Position numbers and translations under genes: made by a program. The notes beneath the pieces were generated by a model that was given only the letters and a program-made list of their open reading frames with translations, made no database searches and had not been told where the DNA came from. Source: an uncultured Bacteroidota bacterium (lineage in GTDB: Bacteria > Bacteroidota > Bacteroidia > Bacteroidales > P3). From it: a stretch of DNA of 34,126 nucleotides. Positions within the stretch are counted from its first letter, which is position 1. Every line of letters begins with the position of its first letter. This document shows, in pieces, positions 23,815 to 31,634 of this stretch. The stretch is from contig CACYSB010000018.1 in assembly GCA_902777005.1 (NCBI GenBank), forward strand, positions 1 to 34,126, read 5' to 3'.

Positions 23815-24254
23815 TCAAGAATCTCGGACTCTTCGGCCTCTTCCTGGCATGTATGCTTTCGGCTACCGTCGTACCATTCTCGTCCGAGGCGATCGTCGCC
23901 GCCGCCGCGCTGCTCGACTATCCACGTTGGCTCATCGTGCTGGTGGCCTCGCTCGGCAACACCGCCGGTGGAATGGTGAGTTTCCTCATGGGCTGGCTCT
24001 GCCGCTGGGAGTGGCTGGAGCGTTTCTTCAAGGTGAAACGTGAGAAACTTGAGCGTCTGCGTGACAAGATCAAGCGCTACGGTCTCTCTGCGGCCCTTCT
24101 CACTTGGCTGCCTTTCGTCGGTGACCCTATAGCCATTGCCATGGGTCTCATGCGGCTCAACCCATGGTGGACTCTGCTGCTTATGTTCATCGGCAAGGGC
24201 ATGCGCTATGCTGTCACCCTTGGACTGTTAAGCATCACCGGATGGGGCGCCTAA
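23811..24254 (+). CDS. YqaA/DedA-like (SNARE-associated) inner-membrane protein
   Basis: A 147-residue membrane protein beginning MIKNLGLFGLFLACMLSATV. The family pattern is clear: LFLACMLSATVVPFSSEAIVAAAALL, the loop GNTAGGMVSFLMGWL, a charged amphipathic stretch (RFFKVKREKLERLRDKIKRYG), then LLTWLPFVGDPIAIAMGLMRL and the final span. YqaA-type proteins are small members of the DedA superfamily, thought to handle lipids or proton-coupled transport in the inner membrane. The chosen ATG (23811) overlaps the GH78 stop as ATGA; an ATG 5 codons upstream is possible. It converges with the EamA gene, overlapping it by 4 bp at the 3' ends. A functional tie to the hydrolases is unclear. Confidence 0.85.
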   Translation: MIKNLGLFGLFLACMLSATVVPFSSEAIVAAAALLDYPRWLIVLVASLGNTAGGMVSFLMGWLCRWEWLERFFKVKREKLERLRDKIKRYGLSAALLTWLPFVGDPIAIAMGLMRLNPWWTLLLMFIGKGMRYAVTLGLLSITGWGA

Positions 24255-25219
24255 ATAAAGAACAGGCAGACACCGCAGACGCTTATCACCGCACCTATAA
24301 TCTCCCTCACAGTGACTTTCTGGTGGAATATCCACGCTGCCGGTGCTATGATGAGTATCGGCGTCAGCGCAAACAGCGTCTGTGCGATACCCGTCGAGGT
24401 ATACTGCGTGGCTAGCAGCGACGCGCTCACACCTACAAACGGTCCGAAGATGGTGGCTCCGAACACGCACCACATGGCCTTGCGGTCGTGTACCGCGTGG
24501 CTCAGCTTCCCTTTCCAGTCTTTGTTGAACACCACCAGCAGCAGGAAGAATCCTGCCAGCCCTATGGTGGCGCGTATCATCGTGGCGGCGAAGGGTATGC
24601 TCAAAAACAGCGGCAGCGGCAGCAACGCCCCGTCGGGCACCGCCTGTTGGCTCACTCCGGCGGCAGCAACCGCCGCGTCGTAGTGCTGCAATCCAATCTT
24701 GCTCAGCACCAAGCCGAACCCCTGGCAGATGCCAGCCATTGCGGCAAAGAATACCCCCTTGGCAGGAAGGCCTAAGCTTACGGTATTGTCTTTCTTTGAC
24801 AGTATGGAGAGCGCTATGCCGCTCAGCGTCACCACCATGCCCACTATGGCCAGCGGCCTCATCTGCTCACCCAGCAGCAGGCGTCCCGTCAGTGCCGCCG
24901 TCGGCGCCGAGAGGGTCATGAAAAGCTGTCCGAAGCGCGAGCCAATGAATATGTATCCCTGCATCAGGCAGTAGTCTCCTATCACGTAGCCCACCACACC
25001 GCTCAACAGCAGCCACAGCCATGTGCCACCGTCGGCGAAGCGAGGGTAGGGGACTCCCATCGTCAGCCACAAGGTGACGAACAGCAGCGTCAGCGACATC
25101 GTCATCCTCACCGTATTCAGCGGCAACGAGCCCATGCGTTTCGAGCCCACCTCGGCAAACATCGCCGTCGCCGTCCACGCCACAGCCACTCCCAGTGCTA
25201 TCGTCTCGCCTATAAACAT
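24251..25219 (-). CDS. EamA/DMT-family transporter
   Basis: A 322-residue inner-membrane protein with about ten hydrophobic spans arranged as two EamA repeats: MFIGETIALGVAVAWTATAMF through LSGIALSILSKK, then GVFFAAMAGICQGFGLVLSKIG through ICGVCLFFI-like (ISVCGVCLFFI). The GEQM...VGMVVTLSGIAL and HQKVT...IGAVISVCGV motifs at the ends of the repeats are typical. These exporters move metabolites such as amino acids or nucleotide derivatives; the substrate cannot be read from sequence. A soluble loop of about 35 residues (LQHYDAAVAAAGVSQQAVPDG...) lies between spans of the second half. It is a single minus-strand gene, divergent from galE. Confidence 0.88.
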   Translation of the reverse strand: MFIGETIALGVAVAWTATAMFAEVGSKRMGSLPLNTVRMTMSLTLLFVTLWLTMGVPYPRFADGGTWLWLLLSGVVGYVIGDYCLMQGYIFIGSRFGQLFMTLSAPTAALTGRLLLGEQMRPLAIVGMVVTLSGIALSILSKKDNTVSLGLPAKGVFFAAMAGICQGFGLVLSKIGLQHYDAAVAAAGVSQQAVPDGALLPLPLFLSIPFAATMIRATIGLAGFFLLLVVFNKDWKGKLSHAVHDRKAMWCVFGATIFGPFVGVSASLLATQYTSTGIAQTLFALTPILIIAPAAWIFHQKVTVREIIGAVISVCGVCLFFI

Positions 25220-25313
25220 AACCCTCCATTAACGCCATCTCCACTGCTTTATTTTTCATTGTACAATATTTATTTGCGTATGCCGTTATAAAGCTAAATA
25301 TAAACATATCGGC

Positions 25314-26390
25314 ATGAACATTCTCGTCACCGGCGGCGCCGGATTCATCGGCACCCACACATTGATTGAGCTCTATAAGGCAGGCCACACCGCCGTAGTC
25401 ATCGACAACCTCAGCAACTCCAACCCCGAGTCCCTCCGCCGCGTGGAAGAGTTAGTGTGTAGTGGCGAGTGTGTAGTGGATAGCACTCGGGGTCAAATGC
25501 TACCCACTACCCACTGTCCACTACCCACTAAAATACCGTTCTACAGAACGGACATCCGCGACCGCGAGGGTCTGGAAGCGGTCTTCTCCAAACACAAGTG
25601 CGACGCCTGCATCCATTTCGCAGGCCTCAAGGCCGTCGGCGAGAGCGTCGAGAAGCCGTGGGAGTACTACGAGAACAACATCAACGGCACACTGGTGCTC
25701 GTCGACGTCATGCGCCACCATGGCTGCAAGAACATCATCTTCTCCTCCAGCGCAACCGTCTATGGTGACCCGGCCGAAATCCCTATCACCGAGAACTGCC
25801 CCAAGGGTCAGTGCACCAACCCCTACGGCTGGACGAAAAGCATGCTTGAGCAGGTGCTCATGGACATACAGAAAGCCGACCCCGAGTGGAACGTCGTCCT
25901 GTTGCGCTATTTCAACCCCGTCGGTGCGCATCCCAGCGGACGCATAGGCGAGAACCCCAACGGCATCCCCAACAATCTCATGCCCTACATCACCCAGGTG
26001 GCCGTCGGCAAGCGCAAGGAGCTCGGCGTCTTCGGCAACGACTACCCCACACCCGACGGCACCGGCGTCCGCGACTACATCCACGTCTGCGACCTCGCCG
26101 CCGCCCATGTCTGCGCGCTCCAGGCTATCGACCGCCGTTGCGGCATCGGCATCTACAACATCGGCACCGGCCACGGCTACAGCGTCCTCGACATGGTCAA
26201 TGCCTTCATCCGCGTCAACCATGTCGACGTCCCCTACAGCATCAAGCCCCGCCGCGCCGGCGACATAGCCACCTGCTACTGCAACCCCGCAAAGGCCGCC
26301 GCTGAACTCGGCTGGCGCGCCCAATACGGCATCGACGACATGGTCCGCGACTCATGGAATTGGCAAAGAAACAACCCGGAGGGCTACTAA
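25314..26390 (+). CDS. galE: UDP-glucose 4-epimerase with an in-frame hairpin insertion
   Basis: A 358-residue short-chain dehydrogenase-type epimerase interconverting UDP-glucose and UDP-galactose. Nucleotide-binding GGAGFIGTHT (residues 7-16), DNLSNS, the AGLKAVGESV loop, the SSATVYG segment with the catalytic Ser/Thr, and Tyr-x3-Lys in NPYGWTKSMLEQVL are present, as are LRYFNPVGAHPSG and GVRDYIHV. Compared with the 338-residue Escherichia coli enzyme it has about 22 additional residues at 47-72 (VCSGECVVDSTRGQMLPTTH and the following PLPT), between RRVEEL and KIPFYRTDIRD. That insert coincides with a palindromic repeat at 25451-25532. The reading frame is preserved, so the enzyme may still be active. 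The start is the ATG at 25314; a HAD phosphatase follows 69 bp downstream. Confidence 0.96.
   Translation: MNILVTGGAGFIGTHTLIELYKAGHTAVVIDNLSNSNPESLRRVEELVCSGECVVDSTRGQMLPTTHCPLPTKIPFYRTDIRDREGLEAVFSKHKCDACIHFAGLKAVGESVEKPWEYYENNINGTLVLVDVMRHHGCKNIIFSSSATVYGDPAEIPITENCPKGQCTNPYGWTKSMLEQVLMDIQKADPEWNVVLLRYFNPVGAHPSGRIGENPNGIPNNLMPYITQVAVGKRKELGVFGNDYPTPDGTGVRDYIHVCDLAAAHVCALQAIDRRCGIGIYNIGTGHGYSVLDMVNAFIRVNHVDVPYSIKPRRAGDIATCYCNPAKAAAELGWRAQYGIDDMVRDSWNWQRNNPEGY
25451..25532. repeat. Palindromic heptamer element inserted in frame in galE
   Basis: Two 32-nt arms (25451-25482 and 25501-25532) are inverted repeats with 26 of 32 positions matching; several mismatches are G:U-compatible. The 18-nt loop is closed by GCA/TGC. 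The left arm is built of TGTAGTG-like and the right arm of CCACTAC-like heptamers. The element adds about 22 residues to GalE without breaking the frame. Confidence 0.8.
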
Positions 26391-26459
26391 GCCCGACGGG
26401 AACCGAACACCGATGAATCAAACACAATACAGTGAGGAACCCCGACGGCTATTGATCAT

Positions 26460-27110
26460 TTGACCACACGATTGGTAATTCTTGATTTCGACGGCACGCT
26501 GGCCGACACCCAGCCGCTGATCATCGACTCGCTCCAGGGCACCATCCGCGAGCTCGGCCTTCCGGCGCGCACCGACGACCAGTGCAAAGCCATAATAGGG
26601 CTGCCACTGAAGGAATGCTTCCTGCGGCTGCTGCCCGTCGACGACGCCACCGCCGACCGCTGCGCCGACGTCTACCGCCGCATATTCGACGAGAAAAACC
26701 ACTCCGGCGTCGTCACCCTCTTCCCCCATGTGCTCGAAACCTTGCAGAAGCTGCACGCAAAGGGTCACATGCTGGCCATCTGCAGCAGCCGCGGTCGGCC
26801 CACCCTCGAGGGCTTCGTCCGCACCTTCCGGCTGCAGCCTTACGTCTCTATGGTCGTCAGCGCCAACGACGTGCAGCACGGCAAACCCCATCCCGAGCCC
26901 GTGCAGCTGATACTCCGCACCCTCGGCATCCCCGCCAGCGAAGCCCTCGTCGTGGGCGACGCCAGCTACGACATCCTCATGGGGCGCGCCGCCGGTTGCC
27001 GCACCTGCGGCGTCACCTACGGCAACCAGCCCGCCGACGAGCTCCTCGCCGCCGGCGCCGACAGCCTCGTCGCCGACTTCGCCGACCTGCTGCCCCTGCT
27101 TTCGCCTTAA
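26460..27110 (+). CDS. HAD-superfamily phosphatase, phosphoglycolate phosphatase-like
   Basis: A 216-residue hydrolase with the HAD motifs in order: DFDGTLADT (residues 9-17, nucleophile Asp9 and acid/base Asp11), ICSSRG (motif II), the lysine in GKPHPEP (motif III) and VVGDASYDILMGRAAGC (motif IV). The helical cap between motifs I and II places it with the beta-phosphoglucomutase/phosphoglycolate phosphatase branch; the exact substrate is unknown. The best start is a TTG at 26460-26462, since no in-frame ATG or GTG lies between an upstream TGA and the conserved TRLVILDFDG. It follows galE by 69 bp and may be co-transcribed. Confidence 0.88.
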   Translation: MTTRLVILDFDGTLADTQPLIIDSLQGTIRELGLPARTDDQCKAIIGLPLKECFLRLLPVDDATADRCADVYRRIFDEKNHSGVVTLFPHVLETLQKLHAKGHMLAICSSRGRPTLEGFVRTFRLQPYVSMVVSANDVQHGKPHPEPVQLILRTLGIPASEALVVGDASYDILMGRAAGCRTCGVTYGNQPADELLAAGADSLVADFADLLPLLSP

Positions 27111-27267
27111 TCTAATCCCTCAGCCTTCAATTTTCTATCACACCCTCGTCATCAGGCGTTATGCCTATCGGCACCACCCTCGGTGGCCAGGTAGCCTCCG
27201 CCGCTCTACACGAGCCACTGGTCGACAGTCCGGCCCTCGGCATCCTGCGCCTTGATGATAATCTCTC

Positions 27268-27368
27268 CGCACCCTCTCCGACACTTCGACCGCTGTTCAC
27301 CGGTTGTTCTACGGTTTAAAATCGTTAAACAACCGGTGAACAACCGGTAAACAGTCGGACCGGTGTCG
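27268..27368. repeat. 11-bp phased CpG element, copy C
   Basis: CG occurs at 9 of 10 exact 11-bp steps from 27268 to 27367; the exception (27290) has a CG displaced by one base. Arms of roughly 50 bp (about 27272-27320 and 27322-27376) are imperfect inverted copies containing CCGGTTGTT and AACAACCGG blocks and the CCGACACTT/GTGTCGG outer ends. It lies between the HAD gene and the clpB regulatory region. The remaining 27111-27267 has no supported gene. Confidence 0.8.
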
Positions 27369-27436
27369 GAGGGGATAGGTATAAGGGGCATGGGGTAAAG
27401 GCGTGCGGGTTGCCCGTTTGCAGGACTGACACCGCG

Positions 27437-27453
27437 ACTGTCAATTTGTCAGT
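27437..27453 (+). promoter_or_regulatory. Operator-like palindrome upstream of clpB
   Basis: ACTGTCAATTTGTCAGT, arms of 7 around 3 with a single mismatch, matching the perfect 7-3-7 palindrome ahead of groES. A further half-site ACTGACA lies at 27425-27431. Confidence 0.6.
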
Positions 27454-27464
27454 CCGTCGGCGTT

Positions 27465-27479
27465 TGGTATCCATTTTGC
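27465..27479 (+). promoter_or_regulatory. Sigma54-like -24/-12 promoter of clpB
   Basis: TGGTAT, five bases, TTGC: perfect -12, partial -24, and the same 15-bp geometry as the groES promoter. The predicted start near 27491 would leave a leader of about 23 nt before the ATG at 27514. Confidence 0.5.
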
Positions 27480-27513
27480 GTGTAGGTGGTCAGAAATTAA
27501 AAACCAAATAACT

Positions 27514-30108
27514 ATGACTCTAGACAAGTTCACAATCAAAGCGCAGGAGGCCGTGCAGAAGGCCCAGGAGGTTGCCGTAGGAGGGCAGCATCCGGCCATC
27601 GAGACGGCCCACCTGCTGAAGGGGCTCCTCTCGGAAGACGAGAATGTGACGCCCTACCTCCTCAAGAAGATGGAGGTCAACATCCCCCGCCTGACGCAGC
27701 AGGTGGATGAAATCCTTAACAGTATGCCGCGCGTCAGCGGCGGTCAGGTGTACCTGAGCAGCGACGCCAACCAGGCCCTGGTGGCCGCTCAGCAGCGCGC
27801 CACCAAGATGAACGACGAGTTCGTCAGCGTGGAGCACCTGCTGCTGGGCATCCTCAGCGGTCGCGACCGTGTGTCGCAGCTCCTCAAAGATGCCGGCGTC
27901 AGCGAGAAAGCCCTCCTCGCCGCCATCGCCGACCTCCGCAAGGGCAGCAAGGTGACCAGCCAGAACCAGGAGCAGACGATGAATGCCCTGAACAAGTACG
28001 CCAAGAACCTCAACCAACTGGCTCAGGCTGGCAAGCTCGACCCTGTCATCGGGCGTGACGAGGAGATACGCCGTGTGCTGCAGATCCTCTCGCGCCGTAC
28101 CAAGAACAACCCCATCCTCATCGGCGAACCCGGTGTGGGTAAGACCGCTATCGCCGAGGGCCTCGCGCAGCGTATCGTCAGCGGCGACGTGGCCGAGAAC
28201 CTGAAGTCGAAGACAATCTACTCGCTCGACATGGGCGCCCTGATTGCCGGTGCTAAATATAAAGGTGAGTTCGAGGAGCGGCTCAAGAGCGTCATCCGTG
28301 AGATCAACGAGGCCGACGGCGAGATCATCCTCTTCATCGACGAGATCCACACCCTCGTGGGTGCCGGTGGCGGTGAGGGCGCTATGGACGCCGCCAACAT
28401 CCTGAAGCCCGCGCTGGCGCGTGGCGAGCTGCGCGCCATCGGTGCCACCACGCTGGCCGAGTACCAGAAGTACTTCGAGAAAGACAAGGCCCTGGAGCGT
28501 AGGTTCCAGAGTGTGCTCATCGACGAGCCGTCGGTACCGGACACCATCAGCATCCTGCGTGGCCTGAAGGAGCGCTACGAGGTGCACCACCGTGTGCGTA
28601 TCAAAGACGAGGCCATCATCGCCGCCGCCGAGCTCTCGCACCGTTACATCAGCGACCGTTTCCTGCCCGACAAGGCCATAGATCTTATCGACGAGGCCGC
28701 CGCCAAGTTGAGGCTTGAGATTGACTCGGTGCCTGAGGAACTGGATGAGATTGAGCGCCGTATCCGTCAGTTGGAGATTGAGCGCGAAGCTATCAAGCGC
28801 GAGAACGACCAGGACAAGATTGCCCAGATAGACAAGGAGCTGGGCTCCCTGCGCGAGCAGCGCGACCAGATGAAGGCCCGCTGGCAGAACGAGAAGAGCG
28901 TCGTTGAGGAGATACAGGCCGAGGTGAAGAACATCGAGAGCTACAAGTTCGACGCCGAGCAGGCCGAGCGTGCCGGCGACTACGCCAAGGTGGCAGAGCT
29001 ACGCTACGGCCGCATCCGTGAGGCCGAGAAGAAGGTCACCGACCTCAAGGAACAGCTCAAACAGATGCAGGCCGACAACGCCATGATCAACGAAGAGGTG
29101 GACAGCGAGCAGATTGCCGAGGTCGTCAGCAAGTGGACCGGTATCCCCGTGACCCGTATGCTGCAGAGCGAGCGCGAGCGTCTGCTGCACCTCGAGGACG
29201 AGTTGCACAAGCGTGTCGTGGGGCAGGATGAGGCCATCAGCGTCATTGCCAACGCTGTGCGCCGCAGCCGTGCAGGCCTTAGCGACGGCAAGCGCCCTAT
29301 AGGCAGCTTCATCTTCCTCGGCACCACGGGCGTCGGCAAGACCGAGCTGGCAAAGGCGTTGGCCGAAGTTCTTTTCGACGACGAGAACATGATGGTGCGT
29401 ATCGATATGAGTGAGTACCAGGAGCGCCACAGTGTCAGTAGGCTCATCGGTGCACCCCCAGGGTACGTCGGCTACGATGAGAGTGGCCAGCTGACCGAGG
29501 CTGTGCGCCGCAAGCCTTACAGCATCGTGCTGTTCGACGAGATCGAGAAGGCGCATCCCGACGTGTTCAACATACTGCTGCAGGTGCTTGAGGACGGCCG
29601 TCTGACCGACAACAAAGGCCGCACGTGCGACTTCAAGAACACCATCATCATCATGACCTCCAACATGGGCAGCGACATCATCCGCGAGAAGTTGGAGAAC
29701 GGCGTGCCCTCGCAGTACGACCTCGACGAGACCAAGAATGCCGTCATGGAGATGCTCAAGCAGCGCATACGTCCGGAGTTCCTCAACCGTATCGACGAGA
29801 TCATTATGTTCCAGCCGCTGACGCAGAACCAGATCAAGGACATCGTCCGCATACAGCTGCGCATGGTGGCCAAGATGCTCGAGCAGAACGAGATCACCAT
29901 CTCCGCCACCGAGGAGGCCGTCAACCGTCTGGCCGAGGTGGGCTACGACCCCGCCATGGGTGCACGACCGGTGAAGCGTGTCATACAGCGCGAGATACTC
30001 AACGAGATGAGCCGCCAGTTGCTGGAGGGCAAGATCCACAGCAACGAGACCATCATCATCGACGTCATAGACGGCCAGTTCGTCTTCTACAACCCGAAGG
30101 ACAAGTAA
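27514..30108 (+). CDS. clpB: ClpB disaggregase (Hsp100)
   Basis: An 864-residue hexameric AAA+ chaperone that pulls proteins out of aggregates together with DnaK. The N-domain ([20 protein letters not shown] to about 145) is followed by AAA-1 with Walker [11 protein letters not shown] near residues 204-213 and Walker [18 protein letters not shown] coiled-coil M-domain spans about 395-530 ([20 protein letters not shown]...), which separates ClpB from ClpA/ClpC. AAA-2 has Walker [11 protein letters not shown] near 603-612 and [15 protein letters not shown]. The C-terminal domain ends [11 protein letters not shown]. Length is normal. No ClpP-binding loop is expected or seen. It is a single gene with the heat-shock-type regulatory region at 27425-27479. 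Confidence 0.98.
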   Translation: MTLDKFTIKAQEAVQKAQEVAVGGQHPAIETAHLLKGLLSEDENVTPYLLKKMEVNIPRLTQQVDEILNSMPRVSGGQVYLSSDANQALVAAQQRATKMNDEFVSVEHLLLGILSGRDRVSQLLKDAGVSEKALLAAIADLRKGSKVTSQNQEQTMNALNKYAKNLNQLAQAGKLDPVIGRDEEIRRVLQILSRRTKNNPILIGEPGVGKTAIAEGLAQRIVSGDVAENLKSKTIYSLDMGALIAGAKYKGEFEERLKSVIREINEADGEIILFIDEIHTLVGAGGGEGAMDAANILKPALARGELRAIGATTLAEYQKYFEKDKALERRFQSVLIDEPSVPDTISILRGLKERYEVHHRVRIKDEAIIAAAELSHRYISDRFLPDKAIDLIDEAAAKLRLEIDSVPEELDEIERRIRQLEIEREAIKRENDQDKIAQIDKELGSLREQRDQMKARWQNEKSVVEEIQAEVKNIESYKFDAEQAERAGDYAKVAELRYGRIREAEKKVTDLKEQLKQMQADNAMINEEVDSEQIAEVVSKWTGIPVTRMLQSERERLLHLEDELHKRVVGQDEAISVIANAVRRSRAGLSDGKRPIGSFIFLGTTGVGKTELAKALAEVLFDDENMMVRIDMSEYQERHSVSRLIGAPPGYVGYDESGQLTEAVRRKPYSIVLFDEIEKAHPDVFNILLQVLEDGRLTDNKGRTCDFKNTIIIMTSNMGSDIIREKLENGVPSQYDLDETKNAVMEMLKQRIRPEFLNRIDEIIMFQPLTQNQIKDIVRIQLRMVAKMLEQNEITISATEEAVNRLAEVGYDPAMGARPVKRVIQREILNEMSRQLLEGKIHSNETIIIDVIDGQFVFYNPKDK

Positions 30109-30112
30109 TTCT

Positions 30113-30168
30113 TTTGTCCGATTACCGAAAAGTGCGTATATTTGCAAAAGCGGATATACGCGCTTTTT
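30113..30168 (+). promoter_or_regulatory. Threonine aldolase promoter embedded in the clpB terminator hairpin
   Basis: TTTG (30113-30116), 20 bp, TATATTTG (30137-30144) followed by CA is a full Bacteroidota promoter. The same segment forms a hairpin, GCGTATA (30134-30140) with TATACGC (30155-30161), followed by GC and T5 (30164-30168), which can terminate clpB. The -7 box overlaps the left arm. Confidence 0.7.
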
Positions 30169-30191
30169 GTTTATATACAACTCATTGACAG

Positions 30192-31220
30192 ATGAAAAGA
30201 GGATTCGGTAGCGACAATCATTCGGGCATCAGCCCCGAGGTGATAGAGGCCATCACGATGGCCAATAGTGAGCATGCGCTGGCTTACGGCGACGATGAAT
30301 ACACGCAGCGGCTTGAGGCGCTCGTCAAGGCAACCTTCGGCGAGCAGGCGAGGGTGTACCTCGTCTTCAACGGCACGGGTGCCAACGTGCTGAGTATCGA
30401 CGCTATGTGCCGCTCGCATGAGGCGGTGGTGTGCGCCGAGACGGCGCATATCAATGTCGACGAGTGTGGCGCTCCGCAGCGCGTCGTGGGCTGCCGTCTG
30501 CTGACGGTAGATACCCCCGACGGCAAGCTGACACCCGCCTTGGTGAAGACCCGTCTGCATGGCTTCGGCTTCGAGCACCACTCGCAGCCCAAAGCCATCA
30601 GCATCAGCCAGCCCACCGAGCTAGGCACCCTCTATACCAAGGAGGAGATCAAAGCTTTGGCCGACCTGGCGCATTCATATAATATGTACCTGCATGTCGA
30701 CGGTGCGCGTCTGGCCAATGCCGCCGTCGCCCTCGGCTGCTCGTTCAAAGAGATGACCACCGACCTCGGCGTCGACGCTCTCAGCTTCGGCGGCACCAAG
30801 AATGGTCTGCTGATGGGGGAGAGCTGTGTGCTCTTAAATCCCGACCTTGATATAGACATGAAATACCGCCGCAAGCAGATGACGCAGCTGGCCAGCAAGA
30901 TGCGCTTCATGGCCGCGCAGATGATCTGCTATCTCGAGAGCGGCATCTGGCGCCGCAACGCCGAGCATAGCAACGCTATGGCGCAACTGCTGCGTCGGGA
31001 GGTGGAGAAAGTCGCGGGAGTGAAGATAATGTATCCCGTGCAGGTCAACAGCGTTTTCGCGCAGCTTCCCACCGCCGTGTGGCACCGTCTGCAGGAGCGC
31101 TACTTCTTCTACGACTGGGACGAGGCCGCCGACGTGGTGCGCTGGATGTGCTCGTTCGACACCACCGAAGCGGATATCCACGCCTTCGTGTCTGCCTTGA
31201 AGGAAGAACTCAATAAATAA
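30192..31220 (+). CDS. ltaE: Low-specificity threonine aldolase
   Basis: A 342-residue PLP enzyme of the beta-eliminating lyase/threonine aldolase family that splits threonine or allo-threonine into glycine and acetaldehyde. Typical landmarks: FGSDNHSGISPEVIEAI at the start, YGDDEYTQRLEAL, the stacking residue region FNGTGANVLSIDAM, ETAHINVDECG, the HVDGARLANAA segment with the PLP-contacting Asp, and the PLP lysine near residue 202 in FGGTKNGLLMGE. The start ATG (MKRGFGSDNHSG) follows its promoter by about 40 bp. An 11-bp gap to the next gene suggests the two form an operon. With glyA it gives the cell two routes to glycine. Confidence 0.93.
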   Translation: MKRGFGSDNHSGISPEVIEAITMANSEHALAYGDDEYTQRLEALVKATFGEQARVYLVFNGTGANVLSIDAMCRSHEAVVCAETAHINVDECGAPQRVVGCRLLTVDTPDGKLTPALVKTRLHGFGFEHHSQPKAISISQPTELGTLYTKEEIKALADLAHSYNMYLHVDGARLANAAVALGCSFKEMTTDLGVDALSFGGTKNGLLMGESCVLLNPDLDIDMKYRRKQMTQLASKMRFMAAQMICYLESGIWRRNAEHSNAMAQLLRREVEKVAGVKIMYPVQVNSVFAQLPTAVWHRLQERYFFYDWDEAADVVRWMCSFDTTEADIHAFVSALKEELNK

Positions 31221-31231
31221 CCCGGAACGTT

Positions 31232-31633
31232 ATGAAAAACGCCAGTATAGTCAACGGACGCCGTGTGGCGGCGGACCGCATCGCCGAGCTTGGCGAGGGC
31301 GAGGTCTTTGTCTTCGGCAGCAACATCCAGGGTGCCCATGGCGGCGGTGCCGCGTGGTTCGCACACAAGCACTTCGGTGCTGAATGGGGAGTGGGCGAGG
31401 GGCTCACCGGCCGCACCTATGCGCTGCCCACCATGGAAGGGAAAGACTCGATGAAAGCCGCCGTGGACCGTTTCGTCGCCTGTGCCCGGCAGCATCCCGA
31501 ACTCACGTTCCTCGTCACCGCCGTGGGCTGCGGTATAGCGGGCTATACACCAGAAGAGGTGGCCCCTCTATTCAAAGAAGCCACCTCGCTGGAGAATGTA
31601 TACCTGCCCCAGGTGTTCTGGGACATCCTTTAG
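31232..31633 (+). CDS. A1S_2505-like (phage-associated) small protein
   Basis: A 133-residue cytoplasmic protein without signal peptide. The central block EVFVFGSNIQGAHGGGAAWF followed by a HKHFGAEWGVGEGLTG stretch and TYALPTMEGK, then FLVTAVGCGIAGYTPEEVAPLF, matches the small family annotated as A1S_2505-like, seen in phage-related and genomic contexts. The glycine-rich GSN-x-x-G-x-HGGG and the GCG-x-AGY loop resemble nucleotide- or ADP-ribose-binding (macro-domain-like) sites, but binding is inference. It is placed 11 bp after the threonine aldolase gene and ends 1 bp before the converging typA stop. No phage genes lie nearby. Confidence 0.75.
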   Translation: MKNASIVNGRRVAADRIAELGEGEVFVFGSNIQGAHGGGAAWFAHKHFGAEWGVGEGLTGRTYALPTMEGKDSMKAAVDRFVACARQHPELTFLVTAVGCGIAGYTPEEVAPLFKEATSLENVYLPQVFWDIL

Positions 31634-31634
31634 T

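Noticed and set aside
26412..26463. Sixteen-codon frame between galE and the HAD gene whose stop overlaps the TTG start
   Set aside because: Too short to judge; no conserved feature or regulatory structure supports a leader peptide.
27206..27391. Small minus-strand frame of 61 codons crossing repeat copy C
   Set aside because: Most of it is repeat sequence; a few residues (KAQDAEGRTVDQWLV) look protein-like and might be the tail of a decayed gene, but there is no domain or start signal to support it.
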